From: Schistosoma haematobium
Taxonomy: Eukaryota; Platyhelminthes; Trematoda; Strigeidida; Schistosomatidae
Direction: 5' to 3'
Assembly (NCBI RefSeq): GCF_000699445.3
Contig: NC_067195.1
Span: 21,963,287 to 22,027,286 of the forward strand
Length of the DNA stretch: 64,000 bases
Each line of letters begins with the position of its first letter. Position 1 is the stretch's first letter. Positions 26,001-39,182 of the stretch are shown in pieces. A model generated the notes under the pieces. It was not told the origin of the DNA. It was given only the letters and a program-made list of their open reading frames with translations, and did no database searches. The translations under genes and the position numbers were made by a program.

Positions 26001-26509
26001 GAGTGGCCATATTTTCCATTTTGTTCTCACGGTTAGTTAGTCGAGATTTTCCCTGTATTGCTCCAGTACGTTGAACTCAGGTTGGTCCATTATTGTATTT
26101 TACTTCGAAAATGTTAAGAATGAGGATGCTTCACTGATTTTTAAGCAGTAAACGACAGGTTTCATGTTTATCCACTGAATGTTTCTCTTGACAGACTATA
26201 AAAGACTTCGTTACTAGAATATTTAGCTATTTGTGCAAGCAATATGTAGCCTCGAAGTTAATCCCCTGACAATCTAAGACGGTCCCAATGGGCGGTTAGG
26301 GTGTATGCATAACATCAACTACGGTGTCATCGGTACTCAATGTTTCTCCATATATATTCATGCCTCGTAATATAATAAAACTTAAGTCTGAACTATCTTG
26401 GTGACTCGCTTTTAGTAACTTTCCAAAGTAGTGGATTTTCAACATAAAGTTTGCGGTTTCAAATCTAGTTCCCAGTATTGAGCGTTAAATAGTTTATTTT
26501 TATTTCCAG
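23040..26509. other. Unassigned, upstream of the SAFB-like gene
   Basis: No supported gene. This interval should contain the missing first exon(s) and promoter of the plus-strand gene that begins to be readable at 26510. A short candidate (ATG at 25944 followed by about 14 codons and a GT) was considered but cannot be confirmed. The rest is AT-rich. Confidence 0.35.
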
Positions 26510-26662
26510 GGAAAACGTGGAGTCACGAATTACTGATAAAAGTAAATACCGGCCAGCTAATTAACTGCCTAATAGAATATGTACTAGATTCTCACTTAAA
26601 GCCCGATGAGGCAGAGGAAGGAGAGGTCAACGATTTGTCTGACCAAGAAGATAATGTCTCAG
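26510..26662 (+). CDS. Exon with SAP-like second helix (SAFB-like gene)
   Basis: Starts after tttccag at 26509 and ends at tctcag before gtatgagg. In frame it reads TWSHELLIKVNTGQLINCL and then an acidic PDEAEEGEVND tail. The Gly-x-Leu turn followed by an amphipathic helix and a Pro-Asp-Glu tail resembles the second half of SAFB-type SAP domains. The first helix would be on an exon not found. The following intron is only 34 bp. Confidence 0.55.
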
Positions 26663-29600
26663 GTATGAGGTTTAATAATGACTTAGTCGTCTTCAGACTT
26701 TTCGAGTAATAGCGGTTCATCAAAGTCTTACAACAACCCATCACCAAAGCATGGAGATGAGAGCTGTACGTCAGAAATGTCACAAAACGGGGGATCATCA
26801 CTTTCTACGCTAAATATACCATCAGTACATCATATCCAGTCCCATAAAAGTAGACCTGTCAAAATAACGGATACTGCCAATGTGTCAAAGAAAACAAATA
26901 CAAGTCCTGCTAATACCAAATCAGAAGTTCGTGGTCAAACTTCGTCTCATGAAAACCAAACAACTAAGTTGCAGTCTATAGTCAATTGTGCTAGGGCTTC
27001 AGGTAAGAATCTACAGCATTCAAAATATCCTTTAGGTCCACAAATATTGTCGGAGCAGGTTGAACCATTTCATACCTCAATGTCTGTTAAGTCAACTAAA
27101 CATCTTCAGGGTCTACGGGACTTAGAAAAGGTGCAGCTACAGATGCAACTAGAGGTTGCAACTAATCAAGTAAACTGATATCATTTTAAACGTTTCCTGT
27201 ACTGATATACATCTAGGTTTTACATACGATGTTTTCACCTATTTAATTTATTGCATTGCACTTATAGTATCTTCGCCCTCTGAAGACATTACTCTTCAAC
27301 CACCTGCGATTTCGTTACATGTGTTTGCTTATCACTAAAGGGATGACAGTTACAAGACCTGGACCTGGTCTCATGAAAATAAACGAAACTAGAAAGGAGC
27401 AAGCTACGCAATCATAGTAACATAAAGCAGAATCATTTGGCATAAAACCCGATACTTTAATAGCATCTGTAACGCCTCGCAACAACCTTTAGCACATAAA
27501 TAAGACCAGTGAATCTTGATGATTCCCTGATTAATGGACGTGTAAAGGTCAATTTCCTCTATATCTGACTCCAATAAATAGTGTCGCGTTAACTGAGTAT
27601 TTACGCAGGCTAAATCTCCAATAGTATGGATTTACTCGAGATTATTCAAAAGCCCGAAACGCCAGTTGTAGAGATAGTTTATTGTTGATGATTAGTAAAC
27701 GTCTTCAAGTGCACAGATAGCAAGCACGCAGAGAATAGTGTGTGTTGAAAATCCATATATACTTATGAGTGTTAGTCGATTGTGGAGAATAGATAAAGAT
27801 TAATGTACAGACATGTGCCCAATTGGACCCCCACAATTTTACACAATGGATTAAATGTCTAAATTACAGCGAGTAGACAAATAATGAAATAATTGAGTGG
27901 GCTTACCACAGATGCTTTGAAACTTGTGTGGTCGGATTTAAAACACAGGCGAAGGCAAGTTTGCACTTGATTTTAAGCTTGAGTGATGATCGCTGGTATC
28001 CATTCGTAAGGGCACTATCAAGGGGACAATCGTTAACAAGGGAGACCGTTAAGAAGGCACATATTTAAAAGGGCGAGTATTAAAAAGGAAAATAAAATTT
28101 CTAAGAGTCTGAAATTTAGTCGGTTTACCATTTGTTCTTTTGACTCTACAATCAACCGTAAATGTAGTTCTCTATACATTCAATAGAGGTCTCAACAAAA
28201 TTCAATGAAACGTTTACATTCAATGAATAATGTAATCTTTTAAACTTAGTAACAATTCGTTATTCTTATTATCTTAGTCATGCCATCCTATACATCTATT
28301 TCAACCAGCGGAGCTGAGAATTTATTGGCCTGCCAAATGAATAATATAAGGTTCATATTCATATACTGTTCATACTAGATAGGAAAATAGCGTTTGACTC
28401 CTGTTCGAGCGACCTTGTGACATTGCCCATCATATCAAACCGTGACAAATCGATAAATTACTCCGCTATAGACTTTCTATTCGACCTTACTAAGGTTAAC
28501 AAATATTTTATGAATAAGAATAGCTTATTCAACAGTTGCTGTGGTATCAGACACTATGTGATCTAATGATACTAACTAGCTACCCAAACCAAATAATTTA
28601 GGGCAGAGTTCCTAATTGCGGCCTGTACGTCAAACCCCTCAGTCAAATATTCTACTAGAATTGATACGTTCGTTATCTGATATTTTGTAGACTGACCTAT
28701 TTTTCCTTGAAAGATTCATCAATAACACAGTCTCTCCTAATAAGCATCCTTTGTAGCAACATAGGGTTCGGGATTCGTGTGTCTTTCCAAACTGCTGATT
28801 CCGTACTGTTGCATCAGCGTCCCGATTGAATATATACCATAGAGTAGTTGAGCACGTCAGCTATGTGGTCGGTAACTTTATTTTTGTGTATTGAACTTCT
28901 GGCCACCTAGGGAATTCAGTTTTCCTCCACGTGGTTGTACGCAAATCTATAATTTATATGTACTTTTAATTGAATGTTTCATTTTCATATTAAAAAATAT
29001 TTTAAAGCATTTATTTTGGTGATTACCAGTATTCGGTGTTTTAGATTAAATTTTTAACCATGTGTGACAGGATTTTACGGTGTATTATAACCGAAGGCTA
29101 CTACACATCCTTCAATTCATCAACTCCATTTTCTATCCATTTCAGAATGAACATAATCATACTTCTACTCCCTATCCCAGTTCCTCTCAACAAGGTATGT
29201 GCATTTTTAAGCTTAATTTTTGCGAGCGTTTTATCTTTTCTGCTGTTGTCTTTTATAAAGGCAACTATAAATTTAATTATGTGTACCTGAAGGCAAGAGA
29301 AACTCAGTGACAAACTGGCATTTACAACCAGACACAAATTGTTTTTAGCTCATTAATATTCATGTTTAGCTCTTTAGATTTGAAGCTAGATTTGAATACC
29401 TACCCGAGATATATGAACTAAACAATTGAAAACCTTTAATATATTTCATCATCTTATCATCATAACAATAGCTTTAGATGCATATATACTGTCATAAATA
29501 TCGGTAGACTGAAGCCCCATCCAAATTCTCAGTTTATTGCTTCCTTACCCTTTAAGGCATGTACGTGTTAATACATAATAGTTTCTTTCATAACGTTTCT

Positions 29601-32600
29601 GTTAAGTTTTTACATACATATTTCCTGTTTTTGATAAAATGGACTAGTAACTGATGAAATTGTCGAAGGTATTCGGTTTTAAAACCTTGTCAAACCAGCC
29701 TGGATGTTTTTTAAATTCTCTAGTAAGTGAATGAAATTAACTTACGTATCATGTTATTGCCATTTCGAGTGACCATCTTATACCTAGTAAAACTAAAATC
29801 TAATTTTGCACAATATTTAAACTGTTGGTTCTAATACACCATAGTTAGGCTTCTACTATAGACCACAATTGCACCGCCGACTACATAGAATATCCGTTGC
29901 TAATAGAAAACCTTTTTCCTTTCCTTTCATTTGCCTTTGTTATCTCCATTTCCATAGTTTACACAGCCTTTTACTTTGGAACCATTGTTAGCTTCGCTAA
30001 ATTGCGTACTGTTGCAAAACGTGATAATTTAATCCTCTACGTCTATGAGTTTTGTATGTTCTGTTCCTCGTGTCTTAAATTATGCCGTCTCCTAGGATTA
30101 TCGTCGCTTCAATACTCAAACGTTATCGTCGACAGTTTGTTATACTCAAGTATTTAAGTAATAGAAAGTCTTACAGTTCCTTTTTTGAGAGTTAAGTTTC
30201 GGGGAATACTGTATACACTGCATGGCTTATTTGTTCCCAAATATTTATTTTATCTCATCACTTATTATTTCTTGATAAAATATAAAATCATGTTGAGTGT
30301 TGGTGTTCTTTTTCTTGTTTCATCACCTGGAGAATTTAGGTCTGATAACAAGTTTGCATATGTATTTAAGTGATAAATGAAATTCATTTGTGGGAGCTGT
30401 AGTTATTTCAGTATATTGCACTTATAATTAATATTATTTTTATCCATAAAATACAGTACATCAGAGTGTGTTTCCTGGTTTTGTCCCTGGTGGGACATCA
30501 AAACTAGCACGAAATTCTGTGCAAAGGGTTGCTTCTGTTAAAGCTGTTTCCGAAAACATTAACGGTGATAATCGTTTTGGTTTGTCCGGCTCTTGGCAGG
30601 TAGCCATTCCTCCTTCATCTGCATTAGGTTCTCAACAAGAAATTGAAAAGGTAAGAACCGCTCATCATGTTATGTATATATTTTTGGATTTTTTAAATAA
30701 ACCATACGTCACTGTTGTTTTTTGTTTTATTACAATAGTGTGTAAAATGGTATTAGGGCTAGATTATCGTTTTAATTTTGTAACTTGATTGGTTCAACAT
30801 CATAATAAATCAGTTAATTCAACACATAAATTCCAAAACGAAATTTTATGTAAAATTCGATCTGATATGATAAGTTTGACTACAAACTGTTTAAATACTG
30901 GGGAGTCAATTAATTTCAATTTATCAGTTTCGATTGTTTGTTTAAACTTGTTGATAAAATTTTAATTTCCAAACTTAAATACATATAAAAATGTTCGAAA
31001 TTTAAGCATGTGATAGTATTCTAGCATCGATTAGGATAAATCGCTAAAGTTAGTGAGCCTTTTAAAACCTATGTTCTAGTTTGTGATCCAACAATGAATA
31101 CCTTCAGCTTTATACAGAACCAACCACTAAACGTTCCATTGTCGGTTTGTAGACTGTCAACTCACCATAAAAATAATAAGTCGCCTTTTCACAAACTAGT
31201 TAAGCTTTTAAAAATCATGCTACCTAATCAAATAAGTTGTAATTGGGCTATACTCTTACAGATCCAGTTTGTTTATTCTATGCATTTTGTGTGCTACTTT
31301 ATTTTTCATCTGCCTAATATGTATGTTTACTTCGTTAGCCCTTGGCTATCAGGAGTTATTGAGGGTATATTGTAATTTATTTAATTCAGATGCATATGAT
31401 GTATCAGAAAGCCTGTCAACTTTATCAGCGTGCTGTAGCTACTATTGGATCAACACCTAATGTCAGCATCCAACCCCCACCTTTCGGCACTCCTATTGGT
31501 TCTCCTCCTTCAATATCTCTCCAATCATTTCCACCGACTCTGATGCCTGTTACTGCCGTTGAACGTCCAGCATCTGTGTCTCCGTCCAAATTCATCCCGG
31601 CGTCTCAACTTCCTCATGACGTTCTCAGAGATGTACCTAATCAATGCATTGGTCAAAATCCTCATACACCGGCAATTATTCCTAATCACGCACAGTCAGC
31701 TAGTATACAGACTGCTTATTCGATGGCATATTCTTCCGCCTATCAAGAGACTTTAAAGTTTATGTCTAATAATACCGGGAGTAACTTAGCCCCTAATACA
31801 CAGGAATACACATCTCAGTGGCATCGCTATTTTAATCACTATCTGAATTATTATTTACAAGTTCATAATTATACACCTACGCTATCTAGTGAACAACAAC
31901 CAGTTTTCTTCCCTCCCACTGGATTACCACCTCCCCCTAGCATTGCATCCTCTGTAAGTTGCAGTTTTGTATATAAACGCTGCGTTATTCTACCCGTGAT
32001 ATATATATATATATATAGACCTTGATAATTCATCAGTGTTGTGTCTTAACGATTGATCTATATCATTTGCTAAGTTTGCCAGTCAGAGTTGTGGTATTTT
32101 CTCTACCCACGCCTAATATTACGTTAATGACCGTCTTAGGTTTTGACCAACGCTATAATGCGTTCTAACCAACACAATTCGTCTTGAGCTAACGTATTTT
32201 AACTCTTACTGATTCTCCAATATGCATCGTTTGCTATCCCTAACCCTAAGTCCAAAGGGAAAACGAGTCAAACTATTATATCATATTCCAACCATCACAA
32301 CTCAGGAATTATCCCAAGCATTCATTGGCTTATACACACAAGGAATTGGGTTGCAGTGCACCATAAAATAAAAAAAATCGTAGTTTAAACACGTGCCAAA
32401 AGTGGCAGTGAAGACGGGCAAATTGTAGGTAGTCGATTGATAACAGTTTAGGAATAATTAGACGTATGGCGATGGTTAGTGAGTCAAATGGAAGTTTACA
32501 ATAAGCATAATATAGATATGCAATTATACAGTCATCTACTTACTGTACAATAAAAATATGAACAATAATAGTTCGAAAAACAGTCCCGAACCTCATGTTT

Positions 32601-35002
32601 TAATGTTTACTTCACTGCAAGACTAAGCAACCGACTATAGTTGTTGTTTTCCATCAACTAACATCTTTTGTGCCGTCTTAGGAAGCTTTTCCACATTTGT
32701 TCAATTCAAGTTGAACCATCATTTTCCCTCCGTTGCTGCTTCGACTTTAAATAAATGCCATTTTACTTTTAAACATTGATTAACTGCATTTGGTCCTTTT
32801 TCTTTAATTTTAGCAAAATATATTTGACAGTTTCGAACTTTCTAGGCGTATGATTTAACATAAAAAATTCTGCCAGATTATAACATCAAAAAGTGTTATT
32901 GTTGTGTAATAATTCTGTTATTACTTGTTAAGCGTATAGTACTTTTTGACGTATAACTATGAATTTTTGCTTAATGATAAGTCATAAAATTAGTGATGAT
33001 TTGGTGATTTATGCACTCAAATTTCAGTCATAAAATCATAGGTCTAAGTCTTATCCCTTCTATTTCGCTACAGTAACCACTTTCTGTTTATAGTTTCCAA
33101 AAGCTCCAAGTACAGGAATTGGTAATTGATTACTAAGTTGCATTGCCTTATTTCTTTATTCCTTGTCTACATATGAAAGTTAAAAAACTTTCCATTACGC
33201 TTAATATGAAAATGATTTAGTATTTTTCCGTGCCCTATTAATTCAAGACTGAAGCCCAGTTCTTAACCATTTTTTTCCTTTCCAAGTGAGCTCATCTTAT
33301 TTATAAGATAAATTATTGTTCCTATTACGAAGATGTACTATGTTTATTGATTTTTACATCACCCAGAATACCACCGTTCAAAATAATTAAGATATTGAAT
33401 TAATTCAACCTATCATATGTACTTGATGGTTCTTTACATTCAGTTGTCACGATTAAGTATATTTTATTTCTTTACAGTGTGCCAATGATCTAGTTTTTCA
33501 ATCTAAGCGAGATTTTCATAACCATCATGACTCTAAGCGCCTATGTATATCGTCTAACGAGGGTCTTCATCGTATTTCTACTGTACTCCATCCTGAACAT
33601 TCCAATCGCTCTAGTTCCCCATCTGATTCAAAAAATGTAACAAACGATGGATCAAAAAGCGATCGTAAGTGATTGAAATTGATCCAAATATAGTGCTCTA
33701 GCTTTTATATGTATATAATTTTGAAACTGAGTTTACAATGCCAATGAAAACAATATAGCCTTTGGAGTAGATCATTTTACCTAGAAACAGCATAATGGAT
33801 GATCTTTATTGTATGTAAAGATTATATATTTTCCCAACAATTCTTTATTTTATTGACTCAATTCTCGTGTTGTCTCATTTATCATTATGGAGGTTATTAT
33901 TACCCACTAGAGTTTACCCATTTTTGCTTGAATAAGACGAAAGTTGTTTCGGCGGTGAAAATATGTGATTGAATTATATCACAAGTTAACTTTTATTGGA
34001 ATTCGTGTTCATTTAATTCGGACCCTTTAATGCATTGATAATCTTCATTACAAAAGTTGAATACTCTAAATTTGTCGAACAGTTTCAAGTAATAACGAAG
34101 TTTTTTTCAAATAAGTTGATGAATAATTATTGTAATTTAACTGCTATTACCTGGGTCACAGACTCTATACATAATATATTATTCTTCAGGGTCTGGTTCA
34201 CCTAAACCCTTTTCGTGTTAAACTAATACCTCCCAGTCGTTATATATAATCATATATTTGAGTATACTTTCGACTTCCATTTATTTTCGTAGTATCCTCG
34301 TCAAAGTATTTATGGATAAGCAATCTCCCTCAAGGTGTTCGAGCAGTAGATATTAAAGAAATGTGTGCACCATACGGAAAAGTAAGTTGTTTGTTGATAC
34401 TGTAGTCTTATTGACTGCGTCTTTTATCGATAACAATTACTGCTTTCTTAGAATCTAAACTTAGTAACATTTGAACTGCAGTTCTTATTTGAAGTAATTG
34501 ATAAAACGGAAAAAGAAAACTGCATAATGGTCGTAAATATTCTTTAATTATGTGTTTATCAATTATCTGATTAATATTTCATGTGGTTTAGGTCATTAAA
34601 GTCAAACGAGTACGGTTTATTACGTTCAGGATGTTTTATACTTTTAAAATTATCCATCAACCAATGTGTTGTCACACTTTCGTATAGCCAATTAATTTCC
34701 CGTAACAAGCATTTTTTTGTTATTGACTCTTACGTTACCCTAAAGACTGTTAATCACACTGTACAGGAGTAGTGGGCTAGTAGTTAAGGCGTTCGATTTT
34801 CAGCTATTAAGCCAAGTACTTGGTCACAGCTGTTGCTCCTGCTTCAGTTCAGGCAGCCGAGTGGTATCAATAGCCCTCACAATTAGAGTGTACCTCATAC
34901 ACAAGTGCCTTAGTGAATGAGTTAATTCAAAAATGTTGAGTCGTCAATGGACTTCGCTTTCTAAACTACTAAGTGAGGCTTAAATCTGATGAATAACGGA
35001 AG

Positions 35003-35080
<78 letters not shown>

Positions 35081-35468
35081 ACAAGATATTTAAACAGTAT
35101 TGTTTTGATTGTATAGATCGGTTACACTTACCATCTGATGATAAAAGGCGAATATGATCATTTAATGTCTTGTGCATTTGGCAGCCTGGCTGCTTTTTGC
35201 TAACAAGCATCATTTGAAATCATATGATTACAGCCTTACTGATGGTTACTTTTAAACATAATTTTGTTTTATGTACGTTAAAATGTAAATAAGGTTCTCA
35301 ACGTGGATTTTTTTCTAGGTTCAAACAATAAAAATAGTAGGCAGTAAAAAGAGTAAACCCCCATCTATTTACGCTTATCTCATTATGGAGACTTCGGAGG
35401 CCGCAGTCCGTCTTATAAAAGCCTTACAAGGTGTGAGGTTCTCTGGAAATGAATTGAAGATAAAACAA
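26510..35468 (+). CDS. SAFB-like RNA-binding protein (SAP-like segment and RRM), partial
   Basis: Nuclear scaffold-attachment/RNA-binding type protein, by inference from layout. Exons: 26510-26662, 26697-27169, 29146-29194, 30457-30650, 31390-31953, 33478-33664, 34293-34381, 35319-35468. All have AG and GT boundaries, and the codon phases agree across every junction. The first exon encodes a SAP-helix-like stretch (NTGQLINCLIEYVLDSH then KPDEAEEGEV). A long Ser/Asn/Gln/Pro-rich middle follows, with PPPFGTPIGSPPS and a Tyr-rich patch SQWHRYFNHYLNYYLQ. An RRM spans the last two exons: RNP2-like LWISNL, then YGKVQTIKIVG, and a degenerate RNP1, SIYAYLIM. The family assignment is moderate; any SAP+RRM protein fits. 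The 5' exons and everything after the RRM are not identified. Introns carry a solo LTR, a SINE-like repeat and an AT microsatellite. Confidence 0.65.
27541..27910 (-). mobile_element. Solo LTR related to the Ty3-like element at 37322-42892
   Basis: Shares long stretches with the LTR at 42458-42892 (for example ttcctctatatctgactcc, ggatttactcgagattattc, cactcaatt/ttgaatgggctt ends), but with many substitutions and a much shorter TG run. No internal region is adjacent. It lies in the second readable intron of the SAFB-like gene, in the orientation opposite to the gene. The ends are read by alignment to the better copy, so they are good to a few bases. Confidence 0.75.
34293..35468 (+). CDS. Two exons encoding the RRM
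   Basis: Exons 34293-34381 and 35319-35468 join in phase 0 to give one RRM of about 75 residues: RNP2-like LWISNLPQGVRAVDIKE, the loop CAPYGKVQTIKIVGSK, the degenerate RNP1 SIYAYLIMETSEAA, and the last strand FSGNELKIKQ. It would bind single-stranded RNA through the beta sheet. RNP1 lacks the usual Gly-Phe pair, as in SAFB-type RRMs. The following splice donor is gtatgt, so the protein continues beyond 35468. Confidence 0.75.
34770..34985 (+). repeat. SINE-like, possibly tRNA-derived repeat
   Basis: The segment tagtagttaaggcgttcga at about 34777-34795 resembles a tRNA A-box region, and a G/C-richer body follows that differs from the intron around it. A clear B box is not seen. It ends at the long AT microsatellite (35004-35077), a common SINE 3' setting. 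The call is tentative. Confidence 0.35.
35004..35077. repeat. (AT)n microsatellite
   Basis: About 37 uninterrupted TA dinucleotides in an intron of the SAFB-like gene. Confidence 0.95.
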
Positions 35469-36549
35469 GTATGTACTGTCTTAAATTTAGTATTTGATTT
35501 ATCCCTTTTTCAACACTAATGGAACATTCATGAATTCATTGGTTATCTTGACCAAACCTAATAATCAGTATTATGATTGAGTCCGTTTCATATCAGGGGC
35601 CATTATGGAATTTCTAATAGTCCTTCAAATCTTTTAAAACCAATACAAAGAATTCTGTCAAAGTTGTGAAAACTATTTACAAATCTGATTATACATTAAG
35701 CCAATCGGGACTCAATGAAAATTTTTCTGAGATTGTACTATTTCAGATAGTCGCTAAATTCGGTCCTTAGTGAATGTTCGAATATATCTCAAAAAGAAAA
35801 GTTTGTGGTGTAAAGTTTCTGTTGATAAAAAACCTATTGAAAGGGAATTTTTCCAGTCTATTCGTCACTTTACTAAATGTCTAAAAGGAAATTTTAACTA
35901 TACTGAGATCTGAGCAATAGTTTGGGTTAAAGGTTCTTAATGCATATTTGAACTACACCTCAAGGCTCAGTGAAGCGAAAATAAATGTTTATTTTATAAG
36001 AGTGTGCGGAAACTAATCTGCATCAAAAGTATATTAGAAATCTTTACTTCGATTTAAAGTTCGATATAATTGACTGACTCAAACGTTATGCGCTAAATCA
36101 AATTGATTCTCTAAATTTATATATTAATGAAATTTTTAAAAAATGTCAAGAAAGTTGATGCTATTGAAGAACCTCCTGGTAACTTAAAGGAACGATTTTT
36201 GAACCATGTTAAGATGATGGTTTATACAGGAAAAGTAAAACCTAAACAAACAGATTCCAGAAATAAAATTCCCATCTCGGTATATACGCAATTTTTCCAC
36301 TGTTAATCTCAATAATATTGAGTTAAAAGCGTTATCATTAGGGCCAAAGTTTTGTGACTTAAAAAACAGTTAGTAAAATTGACGTTGAAATTGAAATTGA
36401 AAACCTTTATGTCCAAACTGCAGTCAGTAATTCCATCAAAAGATTATTATTTTATTTTTATTTTAACACATAGATATTTGTACAAGGAGGCACCAAATAC
36501 ATATGCACCACACAAATCTCATTTGATTTCTATAAGGGCTGTGATACTC

Positions 36550-36960
36550 CCCGGGTGCCCAAACCGAAGCAGGTGGTTTTCTTAGGGGGCCACACCCGGA
36601 GCCTTCGACCTGAAGGTCTGATCCACAAAACAGTGGAGTATCGTCAGGAGATGCAGTCTTATGGAAGCCGGTGGCCAGCGATTGGTTCTAAGGCCATTTG
36701 TTCCTTCAGGGTACTGCAGTCCATGTGCACCATTGGCTTGGAATTAGGGTTTTCCAACTCCTCTAGGTGGACTCTCCATGTCCACCAACCCGGTTAAAGC
36801 ACCGGACATTCGCTTTTCGTCCTCTCAATTTCGTAAACAACACCCGTGGTGCGAGAAGGCAGTGAGTAGAGGCTATATACGCGTGGCCATGTGAGAGCAT
36901 TTCGAGAGGGAGAGCGGACTCTCCCCACTCTCGGCCGTACCAGGGCATTTGGGGGCACCT
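36550..36960. repeat. GC-rich block with short inverted ends, MITE or SINE candidate
   Basis: A sharply GC-rich block of about 410 bp inside AT-rich DNA. Its left end reads gggtgcccaaa (36553-36563). Its right end reads atttgggggcacc (36947-36959), whose reverse complement begins ggtgcccccaaat, so the ends are imperfect inverted repeats of about 11-13 bases. No long open frame of known type is present. It directly precedes a Penelope-like fragment. This could be a non-autonomous DNA element or another dispersed repeat. Confidence 0.45.
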
Positions 36961-36962
36961 AA

Positions 36963-37321
36963 ATGATAAGCATAATTCGAAGATGATTTTGACAAAAAGT
37001 CACAAGCAAAGTTTACGGAAACATGAAACTGGCGTCAAGTTTTTGATCACGAATCCAGACAAAGGTCATGGTTTATTGCTAATGGATAAAAGCGACTGTT
37101 TGAACAGAGTGAAGGCCGTTTTAAATGATAAGAGTAAATTTCCGAAACCGGTAATTAAGAGTAGTACGATAAACAGGATTGAAAGATAACCAATAGAATT
37201 ATTGAAACAAATTAAACAAAAAGGTTTTATTTCAGAAAAGGTGTTGGGAATGTTGAGACCTACAAAAGAAATAACACCAATATTATATAATCTGTCAAAA
37301 ATATATCGAGGTGACTTGTCC
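36963..37321 (+). mobile_element. Penelope-like RT fragment, left part
   Basis: The frame at 36983-37189 reads TGVKFLITNPDKGHGLLLMDKSDCL followed by NRVKAVLNDKSKFPK, matching the N-terminal RT region of Penelope-like elements. After a stop, the frame continues with KQIKQKGFISEKVLGMLRPT and LYNLSKIYRG. The Ty3-like element at 37322 interrupts it, and a right part resumes at 42893. Confidence 0.7.
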
Positions 37322-37623
37322 TGTTGTGGCTAATTTCCTCTATATCTGACTCCAATAAATGATATCCCGTTAACTGAGTATTTAAGGTAGGCTAAATCTC
37401 CTAGTAGAATTATGGATTTACTCGAGATTATTCAGAAGCCTGAACATCAGTTGTGGAGATATTTTATTATTAAAGATAAATAAAATCCTCAAGCGTACAG
37501 CGAGCAAGCACGCTGTGAAACCAAGAGCGTGTGTGTGTGTGTGTGTGTTAAAAATCCATATATATTTTTGAGTGTCAATCAAGTGTGGATAAATCATTGA
37601 TTATGTGTATGTTACAACCAATA
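37322..37623 (-). repeat. Truncated 3' LTR of the nested Ty3-like element
   Basis: Matches the plus-strand left 302 bases of the LTR at 42458-42892 up to gttacaaccaata, then switches abruptly to the tail of an RTE element. About 130 bp of the LTR's own 5' end are missing at the junction. Confidence 0.88.
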
Positions 37624-39182
37624 CTTACTTACTTACGCCTGTTACTCCCAATGGAGCATAGACCGCAGACCAGCATTCTCCAACCCACTCTGTCCTGGGC
37701 CTTCTTTTCTAGTTCCATCCAATTCTTGTTCATGTTTCTCATATCTATTTCCATCTCCCGGCGTAATGTGTTCTTTGGTCTTCCTCTTTTCCTTTGGCCT
37801 TGAGGATTCCATGTGAGGGCTTGTCTTGTGACGCAGTTGGGTGCTTTTTTCAATGTGTGTCCTATCCACTTCCAGCGCTTCTTCCTGATTTCTTCCTCCA
37901 CTGGGATCTGGTTTGTTCTCTCCAACAGTACGTTGTTGCTAATAGTGTCCGGCCAACGGATCCGAAGTATTTTACGTAGACAACTGTCAATAAACACCTA
38001 TGTCTTCTGGATGATGGCTTTCGTAGTTCTCCAGGTTTCTGCCCCATACAGTAGAACTGTCTTGACATTTGTATTGGAAATCCTGACCTTGGTGTTGGTA
38101 GACAGTTGCTTTGAGTTCCAGATGTTCCTCAGTTGTAAATATGCTGCTCTTGCTTTGCCGATCCGCGCCTTCACTTCTGCATCAGATCCACCCTGTTCAT
38201 CAATGATGCTGCCCAAATATGTAAAGGTTTTTACATCTTCCAAATCTTCTCCGTCAATTGTGATTGGATTGGTGTATTCTGTGTTGTATCGGAGAATCCT
38301 GCTTTTCCCTTTGTGTATATTGAGACCTATTGCTGCTGAGGCTGCTGCCACACTGTTCGTCTTCTCCTGCATCTGTTGTTGCGTTTGGGATAGAAGGGCC
38401 AGATCGTCTGCGAAGTCTAGATCGTCCAACTACATCCTAGATGTCCATTGTATCCAATGTTTCCCTTCAGACGTTGAAGTCTTCATGATCCAGTCGATCA
38501 CCAGGAGAAAGAGAAAAGGTGCGAGTAAGCAACCTTGCCTGACACCAGTATTAACTTCGAACGACTCTGTCAACTGTCCTCCATGCACGATTTTACAGTG
38601 TAATCCATCATATGAATTCTGTATGATATTGACTATCTTCTGAGGTACGCCGTAGTGTCGAAGAAGCTTCCATAGTGTTGTTCTGTCCACGCTGTCAAAT
38701 GCTTTTTCGTAGTCAATGAAGTTGATGTGGAGTGATGAGTTCCATTCAAATGATTGTTCCACAATCATCCGTAGAGTTGCGATTTGGTTTGTACACGATC
38801 TATCCTTACATAATCCTGCCTGTTGGTCACGAAGTTGGGCGTCTACGCAGCCCTTCATCCTGTTTAACAATACCCTGTTGAAGACTTTTCCCGGTATTGA
38901 GAGAAGAGTGATACCCCTGTAGTTATCACAGTTGCTGAGATCGCCTTTCTTCGGCATTTTGATCAGAAGTCCTTCTTTCCAGTCTTTTGGTACTTGTTCC
39001 TCATCCCAAATCTTATTGAAAAGAATGTGGAGTATCCTTGCAGTTACCGCTACGTCTGCTTTTAGCGCCTCTTCTGGAATGTTGTCCGGTCCTGCTGCTT
39101 TGCCACTCTTTATTTGCCTGATGGCCATGCTGATTTCTTCAATTGTTGGTGGGCCAACATCGATTGGGAGGTCCGTGGGTGC
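37624..39182 (-). mobile_element. RTE-like LINE, 5'-truncated, inside the Ty3-like element
   Basis: Minus strand. RT begins at APTDLPIDVGPP and includes AIRQIKSGKAAGPDNIPEEAL, INFIDYEKAFDSVDRTTLWKL, NTGVRQGCLLAPFLF, then after a frame change DLDFADDLALLSQ (catalytic FADD, 37998-38429), and at 37629-37997 the C-terminal region [17 protein letters not shown] and [12 protein letters not shown]. The element ends at a short (TAAG)n tail (cttacttactta on the plus strand). The RT is better preserved than the other RTE copies here but is interrupted near 38430 and 38000. Confidence 0.85.

Noticed and set aside
32225..32250. ccctaaccctaa word, telomere-like
   Set aside because: Only about two units, no array; not a telomere or interstitial telomeric tract.
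34980..35213. Minus-strand frame with a long Tyr-Ile repeat
   Set aside because: Produced by the (AT)n microsatellite.
37813..38643. Plus-strand 276-residue open frame
   Set aside because: Antisense to the RTE reverse transcriptase, which has clear RT motifs on the minus strand.
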